From positions 4,774,001 through 4,838,000 of the forward strand of contig CP082230.1 in assembly GCA_019856515.1 (NCBI GenBank): a stretch of DNA of 64,000 nt. Reading direction: 5' to 3'. Numbering within the stretch: the first letter of the stretch is position 1; every line of letters begins with the position of its first letter. The DNA is from Prolixibacteraceae bacterium. GTDB taxonomy: Bacteria > Bacteroidota > Bacteroidia > Bacteroidales > Prolixibacteraceae. Both the position numbers and the translations under genes were made by a program. Below, piece after piece: positions 33,587 through 45,076 of this stretch. The notes beneath the pieces are model-generated. The model was not told the DNA's origin. It saw only the letters and a list, made by a program, of their open reading frames with translations, and ran no database searches.

Positions 33587-34024
33587 ATGGCAAAAGAAGT
33601 TGCTGGGTTAATTAAGTTACAGATTAAAGGTGGTGCTGCGAATCCTTCGCCTCCGGTAGGACCTGCATTAGGTGCTAAAGGTGTGAACATCATGCAGTTT
33701 TGTAAGCAGTTCAATGCAAGAACTCAAGATCAAGCTGGTAAAGTACTTCCTGTAATTATTACGGTTTATGCTGATAAGTCATTTGACTTTATCATTAAAA
33801 CACCACCCGTTGCTGTTCAATTGTTGGAAGCTGCTAAACTTAAGAAAGGTTCACCAGAGCCTCACGTTAATAAAGTAGCATCTATTACTTGGGAGCAAGT
33901 TAGAGGTATCGCAGAAGCAAAAATGCCTGATCTTAACTGTTTCGAGGTAGAGTCTGCAATGTCAATGGTGGCAGGTACAGCACGTAGTATGGGAATTACT
34001 GTAACAGGTGATGCACCCTTTTAA
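33587..34024 (+). CDS. rplK: 50S ribosomal protein uL11
   Basis: The 145-residue protein has the Pro-rich N-terminal domain [40 protein letters not shown]. The C-terminal rRNA-binding domain is [45 protein letters not shown]. It forms the GTPase-associated centre with 23S rRNA. It lies 27 nt after nusG and 22 nt before rplA. Confidence 0.98.
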   Translation: MAKEVAGLIKLQIKGGAANPSPPVGPALGAKGVNIMQFCKQFNARTQDQAGKVLPVIITVYADKSFDFIIKTPPVAVQLLEAAKLKKGSPEPHVNKVASITWEQVRGIAEAKMPDLNCFEVESAMSMVAGTARSMGITVTGDAPF

Positions 34025-34046
34025 TTAATGAAATTTATTTAAAAAA

Positions 34047-34739
34047 ATGGCAAAAATCTCAAAGAATAGGAAAGCTGCTGCTGCTAAATTGGAGCAGGGG
34101 AAGATCTATTCACTAGAAGACGCTGCTTCGTTGGTGAAAGAAATCACTACTACAAAGTTTGATGCTTCTGTGGATTTGGATGTTCGCCTTGGAGTGGATC
34201 CGAGAAAAGCGAATCAAATGGTACGAGGAGTCGTAACTTTGCCTCACGGAACTGGAAAAGCAGTGCGTGTTTTAGCTCTTGTAACTCCAGATAAGGAGCA
34301 AGAAGCGAAAGACGCAGGAGCTGATTACGTTGGTCTAGACGCTTATATCGATAAGATTAAGAACGGATGGACAGATGTAGACGTAATCATCACTATGCCA
34401 CCAGTTATGGGTAAAGTAGGAGCTCTAGGTCGTGTTTTAGGTCCTCGTGGTCTAATGCCTAACCCAAAAAGTGGTACAGTTACCATGGAGGTAGGTAAGG
34501 CTGTGAAGGAAGTTAAAATGGGTAAAATCGACTTCAAAGTGGATAAGTATGGTATCGTGCATACATCAATTGGTAAGGTATCTTTTGATCCTAAACAAAT
34601 TGTTGAGAATGCAAAAGAGTTTGTTGATATGATCAATAAGCTTAAGCCTTCGGCTGCAAAAGGTACATACGTGAAAAGTATCTACTTATCAAGTACAATG
34701 AGCCCAGGTATTCAAGTTGAACCTAAGTCTATTGACTAA
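34047..34739 (+). CDS. rplA: 50S ribosomal protein uL1
   Basis: The 230-residue protein has family markers [75 protein letters not shown] and a C-terminal [17 protein letters not shown]. It binds the L1 stalk of 23S rRNA and in many bacteria represses its own operon. The gap to rplJ is only 14 nt. Confidence 0.98.
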   Translation: MAKISKNRKAAAAKLEQGKIYSLEDAASLVKEITTTKFDASVDLDVRLGVDPRKANQMVRGVVTLPHGTGKAVRVLALVTPDKEQEAKDAGADYVGLDAYIDKIKNGWTDVDVIITMPPVMGKVGALGRVLGPRGLMPNPKSGTVTMEVGKAVKEVKMGKIDFKVDKYGIVHTSIGKVSFDPKQIVENAKEFVDMINKLKPSAAKGTYVKSIYLSSTMSPGIQVEPKSID

Positions 34740-34753
34740 GTAAAAAAGAAAGT

Positions 34754-35275
34754 ATGAGACGCTCAGAAAAGCAACAATTAGTAGAGTCACTTAAAGAGCA
34801 GTTGAATTCATATAGTCACTTTTACTTGGCGGATGTTGAAGCACTAAATGCAGAGCAAACAAGTGCTTTAAGACGTCTTTGCTTCCAAAGAGAAGTAAAG
34901 TTGGTTGTGGCAAAGAATACACTGTTGCGCAAAGCTATTGAAGAATCGGATAAAGATGCTTCGGGCTTATTTGACGTATTGAAAGGTAGTACTTCTGTAC
35001 TGCTTTCTAACACTGGAAACATTCCAGCTAAATTGATTCAAGAATTTAGCAAAGAGAATGGCAAACCAGTATTGAAGGGAGCATTTGTAGAGGAGTCTGT
35101 ATATGTTGGTGCAGAGACACTAGAAGAACTAGTAAACATCAAGTCGAAAGAGGAGTTGATAGCAGATGTTATTGCATTGCTACAGTCTCCAGCGAAGAAT
35201 GTTATTTCAGCTCTTCAGTCATCTGGACAAACTATTACTGGAGTGCTTAAGGCACTTGAGGAAAAAAACGCTTAG
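34754..35275 (+). CDS. rplJ: 50S ribosomal protein uL10
   Basis: The 173-residue protein has the L10 core KQQLVESLKEQLNSYSHFYLADVEALNAEQTSALRRLCFQREVKLVVAKNTLLRKAIEE, KGSTSVLLS and a C-terminal helix for bL12 dimers. It is the base of the ribosomal stalk. The short gap after rplA leaves no room for the classical L10 leader in its usual place. Confidence 0.97.
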   Translation: MRRSEKQQLVESLKEQLNSYSHFYLADVEALNAEQTSALRRLCFQREVKLVVAKNTLLRKAIEESDKDASGLFDVLKGSTSVLLSNTGNIPAKLIQEFSKENGKPVLKGAFVEESVYVGAETLEELVNIKSKEELIADVIALLQSPAKNVISALQSSGQTITGVLKALEEKNA

Positions 35276-35320
35276 TATTATAATAAATTATTCACTATAT
35301 CATTTTTAAATTCGAGGAAA

Positions 35321-35695
35321 ATGGCAGATCTTAATAAACTTGCAGAAGAATTAGTTAACCTAACAGTAAAAGACGTAAACGAATTGGCTACTATCCTTAA
35401 GGATGAGTACGGTATCGAGCCTGCTGCTGCTGCAGTAGCTGTTGCTGGACCTGCTGCTGGAGCTGAAGCTGCTGCTGAAGAGCAAACAGAATTCGACGTT
35501 ATCTTGAAAGCTGCTGGATCATCTAAATTAGCAGTAGTTAAGTTGGTTAAAGACCTAGCAGGTGTTGGTCTTAAGGAAGCTAAAGAACTAGTTGACGGAG
35601 CTCCTAAAGCAATCAAAGAGAAAGTTTCTAAAGAGGAAGCTGAAGCACTTAAACAACAGCTAACAGAAGCTGGTGCTGAGGTTGAGCTTAAATAA
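35321..35695 (+). CDS. rplL: 50S ribosomal protein bL12
   Basis: The 124-residue acidic protein has an N-terminal dimerisation domain ([31 protein letters not shown]), an Ala/Gly-rich hinge ([20 protein letters not shown]) and a C-terminal domain ([67 protein letters not shown]). It recruits translation GTPases. A partial terminator separates it from rpoB. Confidence 0.98.
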   Translation: MADLNKLAEELVNLTVKDVNELATILKDEYGIEPAAAAVAVAGPAAGAEAAAEEQTEFDVILKAAGSSKLAVVKLVKDLAGVGLKEAKELVDGAPKAIKEKVSKEEAEALKQQLTEAGAEVELK

Positions 35696-35723
35696 GAAGT
35701 TGACCTTTCAAAAGAAGGTTTAT

Positions 35724-35759
35724 GGTTTAGAATCCCGTTGTGGGGTTCTAAGCCTTTTT
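35724..35759 (+). terminator. Attenuator-like terminator between rplL and rpoB
   Basis: GGTTTAGAATCCC / GGGGTTCTAAGCC (13 bp with two G-T pairs), 5-nt loop, followed by TTTTTG. A smaller hairpin ACCTT/AAGGT lies just before it (35703-35720). Partial termination here would lower rpoBC relative to the ribosomal genes, as known in other bacteria. Confidence 0.7.
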
Positions 35760-35796
35760 GCGTTTATGTTTTAGGTTCAATTAATTCGGTTGATTC

Positions 35797-38700
35797 ATGT
35801 CTTCACAAACTGTAAATAATAGGATCAGTTTTGCTTCTGCAGAAAATCGTTTTGAATATCCTGATTTTCTGGAAGTACAGATCAAATCTTTCAAAGAGTT
35901 CTTCCAGTTGGGGGCATCGCCTGAGGAAAGAAAAATAGAGGGCCTTAATCAGGTGTTCGGTGATAACTTCCCAATCACGGATACTCGAAATAACTTTGTC
36001 CTTGAGTTTATTGATTATTCAGTCGATCCACCTCGCTATACTCTCGAGGAGTGTATAGATAGAGGCTTGACTTATAGTGTGCCAATCAAGGCAAAATTAA
36101 AGTTGTATTGTACTGACGAAGAGCACGAGGACTTCGATACTGTGGTTCAGGAGGTATACTTGGGTACAATTCCATATATGACCCCAAGTGGATCTTTTGT
36201 GATCAATGGTGCGGAGCGCGTAGTGGTGTCTCAGTTACACCGTTCTCCAGGAGTGTTCTTTGGTCAGAGTGTGCATGCAAATGGCACGAAACTTTATTCT
36301 GCTCGAATTATCCCATTTAAGGGATCATGGATTGAGTTTGCAACAGACATCAATGGTGTTATGTTTGCTTACATCGATCGTAAAAAGAAATTACCAGTAA
36401 CGACATTGTTACGTGCAATCGGCTATGAAAGCGATAAGGATATCTTAGAGATATTTGGATTGGCTGATGAGATTCGCGTATCTAAGTCCGGAATCAAAAA
36501 GATTGTAGGTAGAAAATTAGCTGCACGTGTCTTGAAGACATGGGTAGAGGATTTTGTAGATGAGGATACAGGTGAAGTAGTTTCTATCGAGCGTAATGAA
36601 GTCATTATCGACCGTGAAACAGTTATCGAGCCTGAACATTTGGATGAAATTCTAGATTCTGGTGCGAAAACTATTCTTCTTCACAAAGAAGAGCAGAACC
36701 TAGCTGATTTTGCAATCATCTATAATACACTGCAGAAAGATCCATGTAACTCGGAGAAAGAAGCAGTATTATATATCTATAGACAGTTACGTAACTCAGA
36801 GCCGCCTGATGAGGCAACAGCTCGTGACGTAATTGACAAACTATTTTTCTCAGAAGTACGTTATGACTTAGGAGAAGTTGGTCGTTATAGAATCAATAAA
36901 AAATTAAATTTGGATATTGATTCTGATACGCGTGTTTTGACTAATCAAGATATGATTGAGATCATTAAGTATCTTATCAAATTGATTAACTCGAAGACGG
37001 ATATCGATGATATCGATCACCTTTCTAATAGACGTGTACGTACTGTAGGAGAGCAAATGTATAACCAGTTTGGCGTTGGTTTAGCACGTATGGCCCGTAC
37101 AATTCGTGAGCGAATGAATGTACGTGACAACGAGGTGTTTACTCCAACAGATTTGATTAATTCGAAGACATTGTCATCGGTGATCAACTCTTTCTTCGGA
37201 ACCAATGCGTTATCACAGTTCATGGATCAAACGAACCCACTAGCAGAGATGACTCACAAGCGTCGTATGTCTGCATTGGGACCTGGAGGACTTTCACGTG
37301 ATCGTGCTGGTTTCGAGGTGCGTGATGTTCACTACACTCACTATGGTCGTTTGTGTCCAATTGAAACACCAGAGGGACCAAACATTGGTTTGATTTCTTC
37401 TCTTTGTGTGTTTGCAAAGATTACAGATCTTGGATTTATCTCGACACCTTACCGTCCAGTTGCTGAGGGTAAAGTTGATTTGGATAATCAAGATGTTGTG
37501 TATCTAACAGCAGAAGAAGAAGAAGGTAAGATTATTGCTCAGGCAAATGCTACTTATGCTGAAGATGGTTCGTTTGTTAATCCAAGAGTGAAGGCTCGTT
37601 TGGATGCAGATTATCCTATGGCAGAGGTTGCTGATGTTGATTTGATGGACGTAGGTCCTAACCAGATTGCATCTATTGCTGCATCTTTGATTACTTTCTT
37701 GGAGCATGATGATGCGAACCGTGCATTGATGGGATCTAACATGATGCGTCAGGCTGTTCCATTGTTGTGTCCACAATCTCCAATTGTGGGTACAGGTCTT
37801 GAGGCTCGTGTAGCTGAAGATTCTCGTGTTCAGATCACTGCTGAGAAAGATGGTGTTATTGATTATGTGGATGGTAGTAAAATTGTTGTTCGTTATGACG
37901 CTACAGAAAATGAGCGTTATGTAAGCTTTAATGCTGATACGGAAAGCTACAACGTACCTAAATATAAGAAGACCAACCAAGGTACATGTATTGACTTGAA
38001 GCCAATTGTTTCTCCTAACCAACGTGTTAAGAAGGGACAAATCCTTACTGATGGTTATGCTACGCAGCAAGGAGAATTAGCTTTAGGGCGTAACCTAAAA
38101 GTGGCCTTCATGCCATGGCAGGGTTATAACTACGAGGATGCGATTGTAATTTCAGAAAGAATCGTTCGTGATGATGTATTTACATCCATTCATATCGATG
38201 AGTACTCTCTTGAAGTGCGTGATACAAAGCGTGGTTTAGAGGAGTTTACTTCAGATATTCCTAACGTAAGTGAGGAAGCGACACGTAATCTTGATGAGAA
38301 TGGTTTAATTCGTATCGGTGCTGTAGTTAAACCTGGTGATATCTTGATTGGTAAGATTACTCCTAAGGGAGAATCGGATCCATCTCCAGAGGAGAAATTG
38401 CTTCGCGCAATCTTCGGAGATAAAGCTGGTGATGTGAAGGATGCTTCATTGAAAGCTTCTCCTTCATTGAAAGGTGTAGTTATTGATAAGAGATTGTTTT
38501 CTAGAGTTCAAAAGGATAAGAAAGCTAGAACTACAACGAAACCGTTGTTGGAGCAAATCGATCAAGAGTTTGAAGTTCAAGCTAATCGTTTGAAGGATAT
38601 CTTGGTGGATAAACTATTTAACTTAGTTAATGGTAAAACTTCACAAGGTGTAGAAGATTATTTTGGTGTGGATATTATTTCTAAAGGAACGAAATTCACT

Positions 38701-39609
38701 CAAAAACTTCTTTCTTCTATCGACTACATGACAGTGAATGGTAATGATTGGACTACGGATGAAGATAAGAATCATATGATTGTTTCTTTGGTTCGTAACT
38801 ATATCATGAAGTACAAGGAGTTTGAGGCAGTTGTTAAACGTAAGCGTTATAATGTAACTATTGGAGATGAATTGCCAGCTGGTATTATTCAACTTGCAAA
38901 AGTTTATATCGCGAAGAAGAGAAAGCTTCAAATTGGTGATAAGATGGCAGGACGTCACGGTAATAAGGGTATTGTATCTCGTATCGTACGTCAAGAAGAT
39001 ATGCCTTTCCTAGAAGATGGAACTCCAGTGGATATTGTATTGAACCCACTTGGTGTACCTTCAAGGATGAACTTAGGACAGATTTATGAGACTGTACTTG
39101 GATGGGCTGGTATGGAGTTAGGATGTAAATTTTCTACACCTATTTTCGACGGAGCTACTCTAGATGAGATCTCTGAATTGTGTGACAAAGCAAGTGTTCC
39201 TCGTTTTGGTCGTACACGTCTTATTAACGGAGAGACTGGAGAGCGTTTTGACCAGCCTGCTACTGTTGGTGTGATCTATATGTTGAAATTAGGTCACATG
39301 GTAGAAGACAAGATGCACGCTCGTTCTATTGGACCTTACTCGTTGATTACGCAGCAGCCATTAGGTGGTAAAGCACAATTTGGTGGACAGCGTTTCGGAG
39401 AGATGGAGGTTTGGGCTCTTGAGGCTTACGGTGCAGCTAATATCCTTCAAGAAATCTTGACTGTTAAGTCGGATGATGTGATTGGTAGAGCGAAAGCATA
39501 CGAGGCTATTGTTAAAGGAGATCCAATGCCAACACCAGGAATTCCTGAGTCGTTAAACGTTCTTCTTCACGAACTACGTGGACTAGGATTGAGTGTTGAT
39601 CTTGAATAA
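35797..39609 (+). CDS. rpoB: DNA-directed RNA polymerase subunit beta
   Basis: At 1270 residues it has the usual Bacteroidota length. Conserved blocks include GVFF (fork area), the rifampicin region [83 protein letters not shown], the [17 protein letters not shown] active-site block and the C-terminal [19 protein letters not shown]. Rif-region residues look wild type (Q, D, H and S positions present), suggesting sensitivity. It is followed by rpoC after 76 nt. Confidence 0.98.
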   Translation: MSSQTVNNRISFASAENRFEYPDFLEVQIKSFKEFFQLGASPEERKIEGLNQVFGDNFPITDTRNNFVLEFIDYSVDPPRYTLEECIDRGLTYSVPIKAKLKLYCTDEEHEDFDTVVQEVYLGTIPYMTPSGSFVINGAERVVVSQLHRSPGVFFGQSVHANGTKLYSARIIPFKGSWIEFATDINGVMFAYIDRKKKLPVTTLLRAIGYESDKDILEIFGLADEIRVSKSGIKKIVGRKLAARVLKTWVEDFVDEDTGEVVSIERNEVIIDRETVIEPEHLDEILDSGAKTILLHKEEQNLADFAIIYNTLQKDPCNSEKEAVLYIYRQLRNSEPPDEATARDVIDKLFFSEVRYDLGEVGRYRINKKLNLDIDSDTRVLTNQDMIEIIKYLIKLINSKTDIDDIDHLSNRRVRTVGEQMYNQFGVGLARMARTIRERMNVRDNEVFTPTDLINSKTLSSVINSFFGTNALSQFMDQTNPLAEMTHKRRMSALGPGGLSRDRAGFEVRDVHYTHYGRLCPIETPEGPNIGLISSLCVFAKITDLGFISTPYRPVAEGKVDLDNQDVVYLTAEEEEGKIIAQANATYAEDGSFVNPRVKARLDADYPMAEVADVDLMDVGPNQIASIAASLITFLEHDDANRALMGSNMMRQAVPLLCPQSPIVGTGLEARVAEDSRVQITAEKDGVIDYVDGSKIVVRYDATENERYVSFNADTESYNVPKYKKTNQGTCIDLKPIVSPNQRVKKGQILTDGYATQQGELALGRNLKVAFMPWQGYNYEDAIVISERIVRDDVFTSIHIDEYSLEVRDTKRGLEEFTSDIPNVSEEATRNLDENGLIRIGAVVKPGDILIGKITPKGESDPSPEEKLLRAIFGDKAGDVKDASLKASPSLKGVVIDKRLFSRVQKDKKARTTTKPLLEQIDQEFEVQANRLKDILVDKLFNLVNGKTSQGVEDYFGVDIISKGTKFTQKLLSSIDYMTVNGNDWTTDEDKNHMIVSLVRNYIMKYKEFEAVVKRKRYNVTIGDELPAGIIQLAKVYIAKKRKLQIGDKMAGRHGNKGIVSRIVRQEDMPFLEDGTPVDIVLNPLGVPSRMNLGQIYETVLGWAGMELGCKFSTPIFDGATLDEISELCDKASVPRFGRTRLINGETGERFDQPATVGVIYMLKLGHMVEDKMHARSIGPYSLITQQPLGGKAQFGGQRFGEMEVWALEAYGAANILQEILTVKSDDVIGRAKAYEAIVKGDPMPTPGIPESLNVLLHELRGLGLSVDLE

Positions 39610-39685
39610 GATATTGAACTGGAAGGAGTTCTTTGTAGCTTCTTCCTTTTCATACGCTGAACTATAAGTTTATAATATTTGTTTT

Positions 39686-42600
39686 ATGGCATTCAGAAGA
39701 GATAATAAGGTTAAAAGTAACTTTTCGAAGTTGTCTATCAGTCTTTCTTCTCCGGAAGAGATTCTAGAAAGATCACATGGTGAGGTGCTTAAGCCTGAAA
39801 CAATTAATTACCGTACATATAAGCCAGAAAGAGATGGCCTTTTCTGTGAACGCATTTTTGGTCCTGTAAAGGATTATGAGTGTCATTGCGGTAAATATAA
39901 GCGTATCCGTTATCGTGGTATTGTTTGTGACCGTTGTGGTGTTGAAGTAACAGAAAAAAAAGTACGTCGTGAGCGTATGGGACATATCTCTTTGGTTGTT
40001 CCTGTTGCCCATATATGGTACTTTAAATCTCTACCAAATAAAATTGGTTATCTTCTAGGGTTACCAACGAAGAAATTAGATACAATCATCTATTACGAAA
40101 GATACGTGGTTATTAATCCAGGTGTTAAACGTGATGATGGAGTTAAATATTTGGATTTTCTTACTGAAGAAGAGTATTTAGATATTCTTGATACACTTCC
40201 TCGTGAAAACCAAATGCTTGATGATGATGATTCAGAGAAGTTTATTGCTAAAATGGGTGCCGAAGCTTTGTATTCATTGCTAGAGCGTCTTGAGCTTGAT
40301 ACAATTTCTTATGAATTACGTCATAAGGCTAGTACAGAAACTTCACAACAGAGAAAGAATGATGCTCTAAAGCGTCTTCAGGTTGTAGAGGCTTTCCGTG
40401 CGTCGAAGAAGAGAAACCGTCCAGAGTGGATGATTGTGAAGGTGGTTCCAGTTATTCCACCAGATCTACGTCCTCTTGTGCCACTCGATGGTGGACGTTT
40501 CGCAACTTCCGATTTGAATGACCTTTATCGTCGTGTGATTATTCGTAATAATCGTTTGAAGCGATTGATTGAGATTAAAGCTCCTGAGGTTATTCTTCGT
40601 AATGAGAAGAGAATGTTGCAAGAGTCTGTTGATTCATTGTTTGACAATTCGCGTAAATCGAATGCTGTTAAGACAGAGAACAATCGTGCTCTTAAATCAT
40701 TATCTGATTCATTAAAAGGTAAGCAAGGTCGTTTCCGTCAAAACCTTCTTGGTAAACGTGTTGACTATTCTGCTCGTTCTGTTATCGTTGTAGGACCTAC
40801 TCTTAAGATTCAAGAGTGTGGTATCCCTAAAGATATGGCAGCTGAGCTTTACAAACCATTCATCATTCGTAAGTTGATTGAGCGTGGTATTGTAAAAACA
40901 GTTAAGTCCGCGAAGAAGATTGTAGATAGAAAAGATCCTGTTGTTTGGGATATCTTAGAGAATGTGATGAAAGGTCATCCAGTGCTACTTAACCGTGCAC
41001 CGACGCTTCACCGTTTGTCTATTCAATCATTCCAGCCTCGCCTAGTTGAAGGTAAAGCGATTCAGTTACACCCTCTTGTGTGTACTGGTTTCAATGCCGA
41101 TTTCGATGGTGACCAGATGGCAGTTCACTTACCACTTGGTAATGCTGCGATTTTGGAGGCTCAGTTGTTGATGCTTTCTGCTCATAACCTTCTTAACCCA
41201 GCGAATGGTGCTCCTATTACAGTACCTTCACAGGATATGGTTCTTGGTCTATATTATATGACTAAGCCAAGAAAAGGAGTTAAGGGAGAGGGACTTTGTT
41301 TCTATTCTCCAGAGGAAGTTGAGATTGCCTTCAATGAAGGTAAAGCAGATCTTCACGCTATTGTTAAGGTGAAGACAACAGACTTAAATGAAGATGGAGA
41401 GCAAGAAATACGTCTTATTGAAACTACAGTAGGTCGTATCTTATTCAACCAATTTGTACCAAACGAGGCAGGTTACCTTGACAAGTTGTTGACTAAGAAA
41501 GCTCTTAGAGATATTATTGCACATATCTTGAAAGTAACTGATAATGCTACAACAGCTAAGTTCTTAGATGATATTAAGAACCTTGGTTATCGTATGGCTT
41601 ACCTTGGTGGTCTATCGTTTAACCTAGCCGATGTGGTTATTCCTGATGCGAAAGCAGAGATGGTTACAGAAGGTTACCAAGAGGTTGAAGAGATTATGAA
41701 TAACTATAACATGGGATTCATTACCAATAACGAACGTTATAATCAGGTAATTGATACATGGACCCATGTTAATGCGAAGTTGACAAATACAGTGATGAAT
41801 ACTTTGAGTTCTGATAACCAAGGTTTCAACTCTGTATATATGATGCTTGACTCAGGAGCCCGTGGTTCTAAAGAGCAGATTCGTCAGCTTTGTGGTATGC
41901 GTGGACTGATGGCAAAACCACAAAAGTCTGGATCAACAGGTGCTCAGATTATTGAGAACCCGATTCTTGCAAACTTTAAAGAGGGTCTTTCTGTCTTAGA
42001 GTACTTTATCTCTACTCACGGTGCACGTAAAGGTCTTGCGGATACGGCATTGAAAACAGCCGATGCGGGTTATTTGACTCGTCGACTAGTAGATGTTGCG
42101 CATGATGTTATCGTATCTCAACAAGATTGTGGAACACTTCGTGGATTAACAGCTTCGGCAATTAAGAATAATGAAGAGGTTGTTGCCTCTCTTTATGAAA
42201 GAATTGTTGGTCGTTGTACTGTTCATGATATTTTCCATCCATTAACAGGTGAACTTATTGTTCGTGCTGGTGGACAGATTACTGATGAGATTGGTTATGC
42301 GATTGAAAACTCTCCAATTGAGAAAGTTGAAATTCGTTCTGTTCTTACTTGTGAGTCTAAGCAAGGTGTTTGTGCTAAATGTTATGGTACAAATCTAGCT
42401 TCTGCTAGAATGGCACAAGAAGGTGAATCTATTGGTGTTGTTGCAGCACAGTCAATTGGTGAGCCGGGAACACAGCTTACACTTCGTACTTTCCACGTAG
42501 GGGGTATTGCAGGTAACGTTTCTTCTCAGTCTACTGTTGTAGCTAAATACGAGGGTATTGCTGAGATTGACGAACTACGTTCTGTTCCTTTTGTTGATGA

Positions 42601-43942
42601 AGATGGTAAAAGTGTAGATATCGTTGTTAGCCGTTTGGCTGAGTTACGTGTTGTAGATAAGAATACTAAAATTACACTTTCTACACATGCTCTTCCTTAT
42701 GGTTCGAAATTATTCATGAAAGAGGGTCAGGAAATTTCTAAGAATGACCTTATTTGTGAATGGGATCCATATAACGGTGTAATCATCACTGAGTTTGAAG
42801 GACGTATTGAGTTCTCAGATTTACAGGATGGTATCACTTATCGTGAAGAATCGGATGAGCAAACAGGTTTTGCTGAGAAGGTTATTATCGAGAACCGTGA
42901 TAGAACTAAGAATCCAAGTTTACGTATTGTAGACGAGGAGGGAGAGTTGATCAAGTCTTATAACTTGCCAGTTGGCGGTCACGTTAATGTGGACGAAGGA
43001 CAGGTAGTTACTAAAGGTGTTGTTCTTGTTAAGATTCCTCGTGCTTCAGGTAAAGCAGGTGATATTACCGGGGGTCTTCCTCGTGTTACTGAGTTGTTTG
43101 AGGCTCGTAACCCATCTAATCCAGCTGTTGTTTCAGAGGTTGATGGTGAGGTTAGTTTCGGAAAAATCAAGCGTGGTAACCGAGAGATTATCGTAATGAC
43201 TCGTTTGGGTGATATTAAGAAATATCTTGTACCTCTTTCTCGTCAGATTCTTGTTCAAGAAAATGATTATGTAAGAGCAGGTACACCACTTTCTGATGGA
43301 GCTATTACTCCTTCTGATATCTTGCGTATTGAAGGACCTACTAAGGTTCAGGAATATATCGTGAATGAAGTTCAAGATGTATACCGTATGCAGGGTGTGA
43401 AGATTAATGATAAGCACTTTGAGGTTATCGTTCGTCAGATGATGCGTAAGGTTGAGATTGATGATCCGGGAGATACTAAATTCCTAGAGCGTCACTTAGT
43501 TGATAAGCATGAGTTCATGAAAGAGAATGATTGGATCTACGATAAGAAGGTTATTATTGATTCTGGAGATTCAGAAAACTTCAAACAAGGTATGATTGTT
43601 ACAGCACGTCAATTGCGTGATGAAAACTCTCAATTACGCCGTAAAGATTTGAAGGTTATTGAGTCAAGAGATGCAGTACCAGCGACTTCTGGTCAGATTC
43701 TTCAAGGTATCACTCGTGCAGCGCTTCAAACGAAGAGTTGGATGTCTGCTGCTTCTTTCCAGGAGACGACTAAAGTCTTGAATGAGGCTGCTATCAACGG
43801 TAAAGTGGATAACCTAGAAGGTATGAAAGAGAATGTGATTTGTGGACATTTGATTCCTGCAGGTACTGGACGTAAACTGTACAGAAACCTAGTTGTTGGA
43901 TCAAAAGAAGACTATGATCGTTTGGTTGATTCTAAAGACTAA
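39686..43942 (+). CDS. rpoC: DNA-directed RNA polymerase subunit beta'
   Basis: The 1418-residue protein has the N-terminal zinc site [25 protein letters not shown] and the clamp. The catalytic Mg motif is [15 protein letters not shown] and the bridge helix region is [22 protein letters not shown]. The second zinc site is [13 protein letters not shown], and [29 protein letters not shown] is the trigger-loop area. It catalyses RNA synthesis together with RpoB. A GGAAG/CTTCC hairpin sits in the rpoB-rpoC gap. Confidence 0.98.
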   Translation: MAFRRDNKVKSNFSKLSISLSSPEEILERSHGEVLKPETINYRTYKPERDGLFCERIFGPVKDYECHCGKYKRIRYRGIVCDRCGVEVTEKKVRRERMGHISLVVPVAHIWYFKSLPNKIGYLLGLPTKKLDTIIYYERYVVINPGVKRDDGVKYLDFLTEEEYLDILDTLPRENQMLDDDDSEKFIAKMGAEALYSLLERLELDTISYELRHKASTETSQQRKNDALKRLQVVEAFRASKKRNRPEWMIVKVVPVIPPDLRPLVPLDGGRFATSDLNDLYRRVIIRNNRLKRLIEIKAPEVILRNEKRMLQESVDSLFDNSRKSNAVKTENNRALKSLSDSLKGKQGRFRQNLLGKRVDYSARSVIVVGPTLKIQECGIPKDMAAELYKPFIIRKLIERGIVKTVKSAKKIVDRKDPVVWDILENVMKGHPVLLNRAPTLHRLSIQSFQPRLVEGKAIQLHPLVCTGFNADFDGDQMAVHLPLGNAAILEAQLLMLSAHNLLNPANGAPITVPSQDMVLGLYYMTKPRKGVKGEGLCFYSPEEVEIAFNEGKADLHAIVKVKTTDLNEDGEQEIRLIETTVGRILFNQFVPNEAGYLDKLLTKKALRDIIAHILKVTDNATTAKFLDDIKNLGYRMAYLGGLSFNLADVVIPDAKAEMVTEGYQEVEEIMNNYNMGFITNNERYNQVIDTWTHVNAKLTNTVMNTLSSDNQGFNSVYMMLDSGARGSKEQIRQLCGMRGLMAKPQKSGSTGAQIIENPILANFKEGLSVLEYFISTHGARKGLADTALKTADAGYLTRRLVDVAHDVIVSQQDCGTLRGLTASAIKNNEEVVASLYERIVGRCTVHDIFHPLTGELIVRAGGQITDEIGYAIENSPIEKVEIRSVLTCESKQGVCAKCYGTNLASARMAQEGESIGVVAAQSIGEPGTQLTLRTFHVGGIAGNVSSQSTVVAKYEGIAEIDELRSVPFVDEDGKSVDIVVSRLAELRVVDKNTKITLSTHALPYGSKLFMKEGQEISKNDLICEWDPYNGVIITEFEGRIEFSDLQDGITYREESDEQTGFAEKVIIENRDRTKNPSLRIVDEEGELIKSYNLPVGGHVNVDEGQVVTKGVVLVKIPRASGKAGDITGGLPRVTELFEARNPSNPAVVSEVDGEVSFGKIKRGNREIIVMTRLGDIKKYLVPLSRQILVQENDYVRAGTPLSDGAITPSDILRIEGPTKVQEYIVNEVQDVYRMQGVKINDKHFEVIVRQMMRKVEIDDPGDTKFLERHLVDKHEFMKENDWIYDKKVIIDSGDSENFKQGMIVTARQLRDENSQLRRKDLKVIESRDAVPATSGQILQGITRAALQTKSWMSAASFQETTKVLNEAAINGKVDNLEGMKENVICGHLIPAGTGRKLYRNLVVGSKEDYDRLVDSKD

Positions 43943-43954
43943 TAAAATTTTCGT

Positions 43955-44272
43955 ATGAATAGAGAAGAAAATCAATCTATAAGTATCGAGTTACCTGAAG
44001 AGGTAGCTGAAGGTACATATTCGAATCTAGCTGTGATTTCTCACTCTAGCTCAGAATTTGTAATGGATTTCATTCGTATGATGCCTGGTGTGGATAAAGC
44101 AAAGGTAAAATCACGAGTGGTGATGTGTCCTGAACATGCGAAACGACTTTTGTTGACTTTAGAAGAGAATGTAAGAAGATATGAGTCAATGCACGGATCT
44201 ATTAAATTACATGACGGAGAGCCTTCTATGCCTCCACCAATGAATTTTAGCGGACCTGCAGGTGAAGCATAA
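43955..44272 (+). CDS. DUF3467 domain-containing protein
   Basis: The 105-residue protein has the DUF3467 pattern ISIELPEEVAEGTYSNLAVISHSSSEFVMDFIRMMPGVDKAKVKSRVVMCPEHAKRLLLTLEENVRRYES. It sits 12 nt after rpoC, a position conserved in Bacteroidota, and so is cotranscribed with RNA polymerase genes. Function is unknown. Confidence 0.92.
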   Translation: MNREENQSISIELPEEVAEGTYSNLAVISHSSSEFVMDFIRMMPGVDKAKVKSRVVMCPEHAKRLLLTLEENVRRYESMHGSIKLHDGEPSMPPPMNFSGPAGEA

Positions 44273-44280
44273 ATATATAA

Positions 44281-44311
44281 AAAGAGGAAACGATTTCGTT
44301 TCCTCTTTTTT
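44281..44311. terminator. Bidirectional terminator after the rpoBC operon
   Basis: AAAGAGGAAACGA / TCGTTTCCTCTTT, perfect 13-bp stem with a 2-nt loop, A-run on one side and T-run on the other. It serves DUF3467 and the convergent thioredoxin gene. Confidence 0.9.
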
Positions 44312-44346
44312 GTTTATAAGACTGATAGATGATTAGCCTTTTATTG

Positions 44347-44739
44347 TTACTTCAGTTTTTTAATCTCAGTACTTATTTGTGCCTCTGTATGTACACCAGT
44401 ACCTTTCCATGCAATCTTTCCATTTTTAAAGATATATAGAGTAGGAATAGATCTAACTGCATATCTTTTGGCTGTTGCTTTATTCTTGTCAACATCAACT
44501 TTGACAATAATAACTTTACCTTTGTTATCTTCTGCAAATTTTTCAAGAATAGGGGCTTGTCTTTTACATGGACCACACCATGTAGCATAAAAGTCAACTA
44601 CAACTGGTAGTTTTGTTTTTAAAAGCTCATCAAAAGATTGCGTTTTTTCATTGAACTCTATTTCAACGTTGCTTTCTCCTGCAATACTTGCTGTTAATGA
44701 ACTTAATGCTATAAAAGCAATAAATAGTAGTTTTTTCAT
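44347..44739 (-). CDS. Exported thioredoxin-fold protein
   Basis: The 130-residue protein has a signal peptide (MKKLLFIAFIALSSLTASIAG) and a thioredoxin domain with VVVDFYATWCGPCKRQAPILEKFA (WCGPC at 54-58), VDVDKNKATAKRYAVRSIPTLYIFKNG (cis-Pro) and a C-terminal helix. The WCGPC site is that of reducing thioredoxins, here probably working in the periplasm. It is monocistronic. Confidence 0.93.
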   Translation of the reverse strand: MKKLLFIAFIALSSLTASIAGESNVEIEFNEKTQSFDELLKTKLPVVVDFYATWCGPCKRQAPILEKFAEDNKGKVIIVKVDVDKNKATAKRYAVRSIPTLYIFKNGKIAWKGTGVHTEAQISTEIKKLK

Positions 44740-45076
44740 TTTGTCGAATAATTATTTGATGATGGTAATATATAAAAAAAGAGAGTTTTGTTACCTATGA
44801 AATGACTTTTATTTGTCAAGTTATGATAAGGGGATATTTGATCCTTTAGCCCTTAACTTTCAGTTAAAACATATTTGAAGGTCTATTGTTTAGGATTTTT
44901 ACTTAAGTCTAGTTAATATGCTGTAATAATGCTTACTATGAGTTTGTGATCATTTCGTGTCTAAAAACATATTCAAAAAATAAATAATAAACAGAATAAT
45001 GCCACATCTATTATTAATAATGTTGTTATTTTTATTGGCATACAGTAACTAGGCACTTATCGTTTAAATAGAGAAT
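44740..45076. other. Intergenic region between divergent thioredoxin and fhs genes
   Basis: It must hold the promoters of both genes, but no exact TAnnTTTG box is visible. I checked for ZTP/THF riboswitch motifs before fhs and saw none. Confidence 0.4.

Noticed and set aside
37504..38070. 188-codon minus-strand frame opposite rpoB
   Set aside because: It is antisense to a highly conserved gene, rich in Cys/Leu/Ser/Thr/Asn as expected for reverse-strand shadows.
44740..45076. Possible ZTP or THF riboswitch before fhs
   Set aside because: None of the conserved core motifs of these riboswitches could be found.
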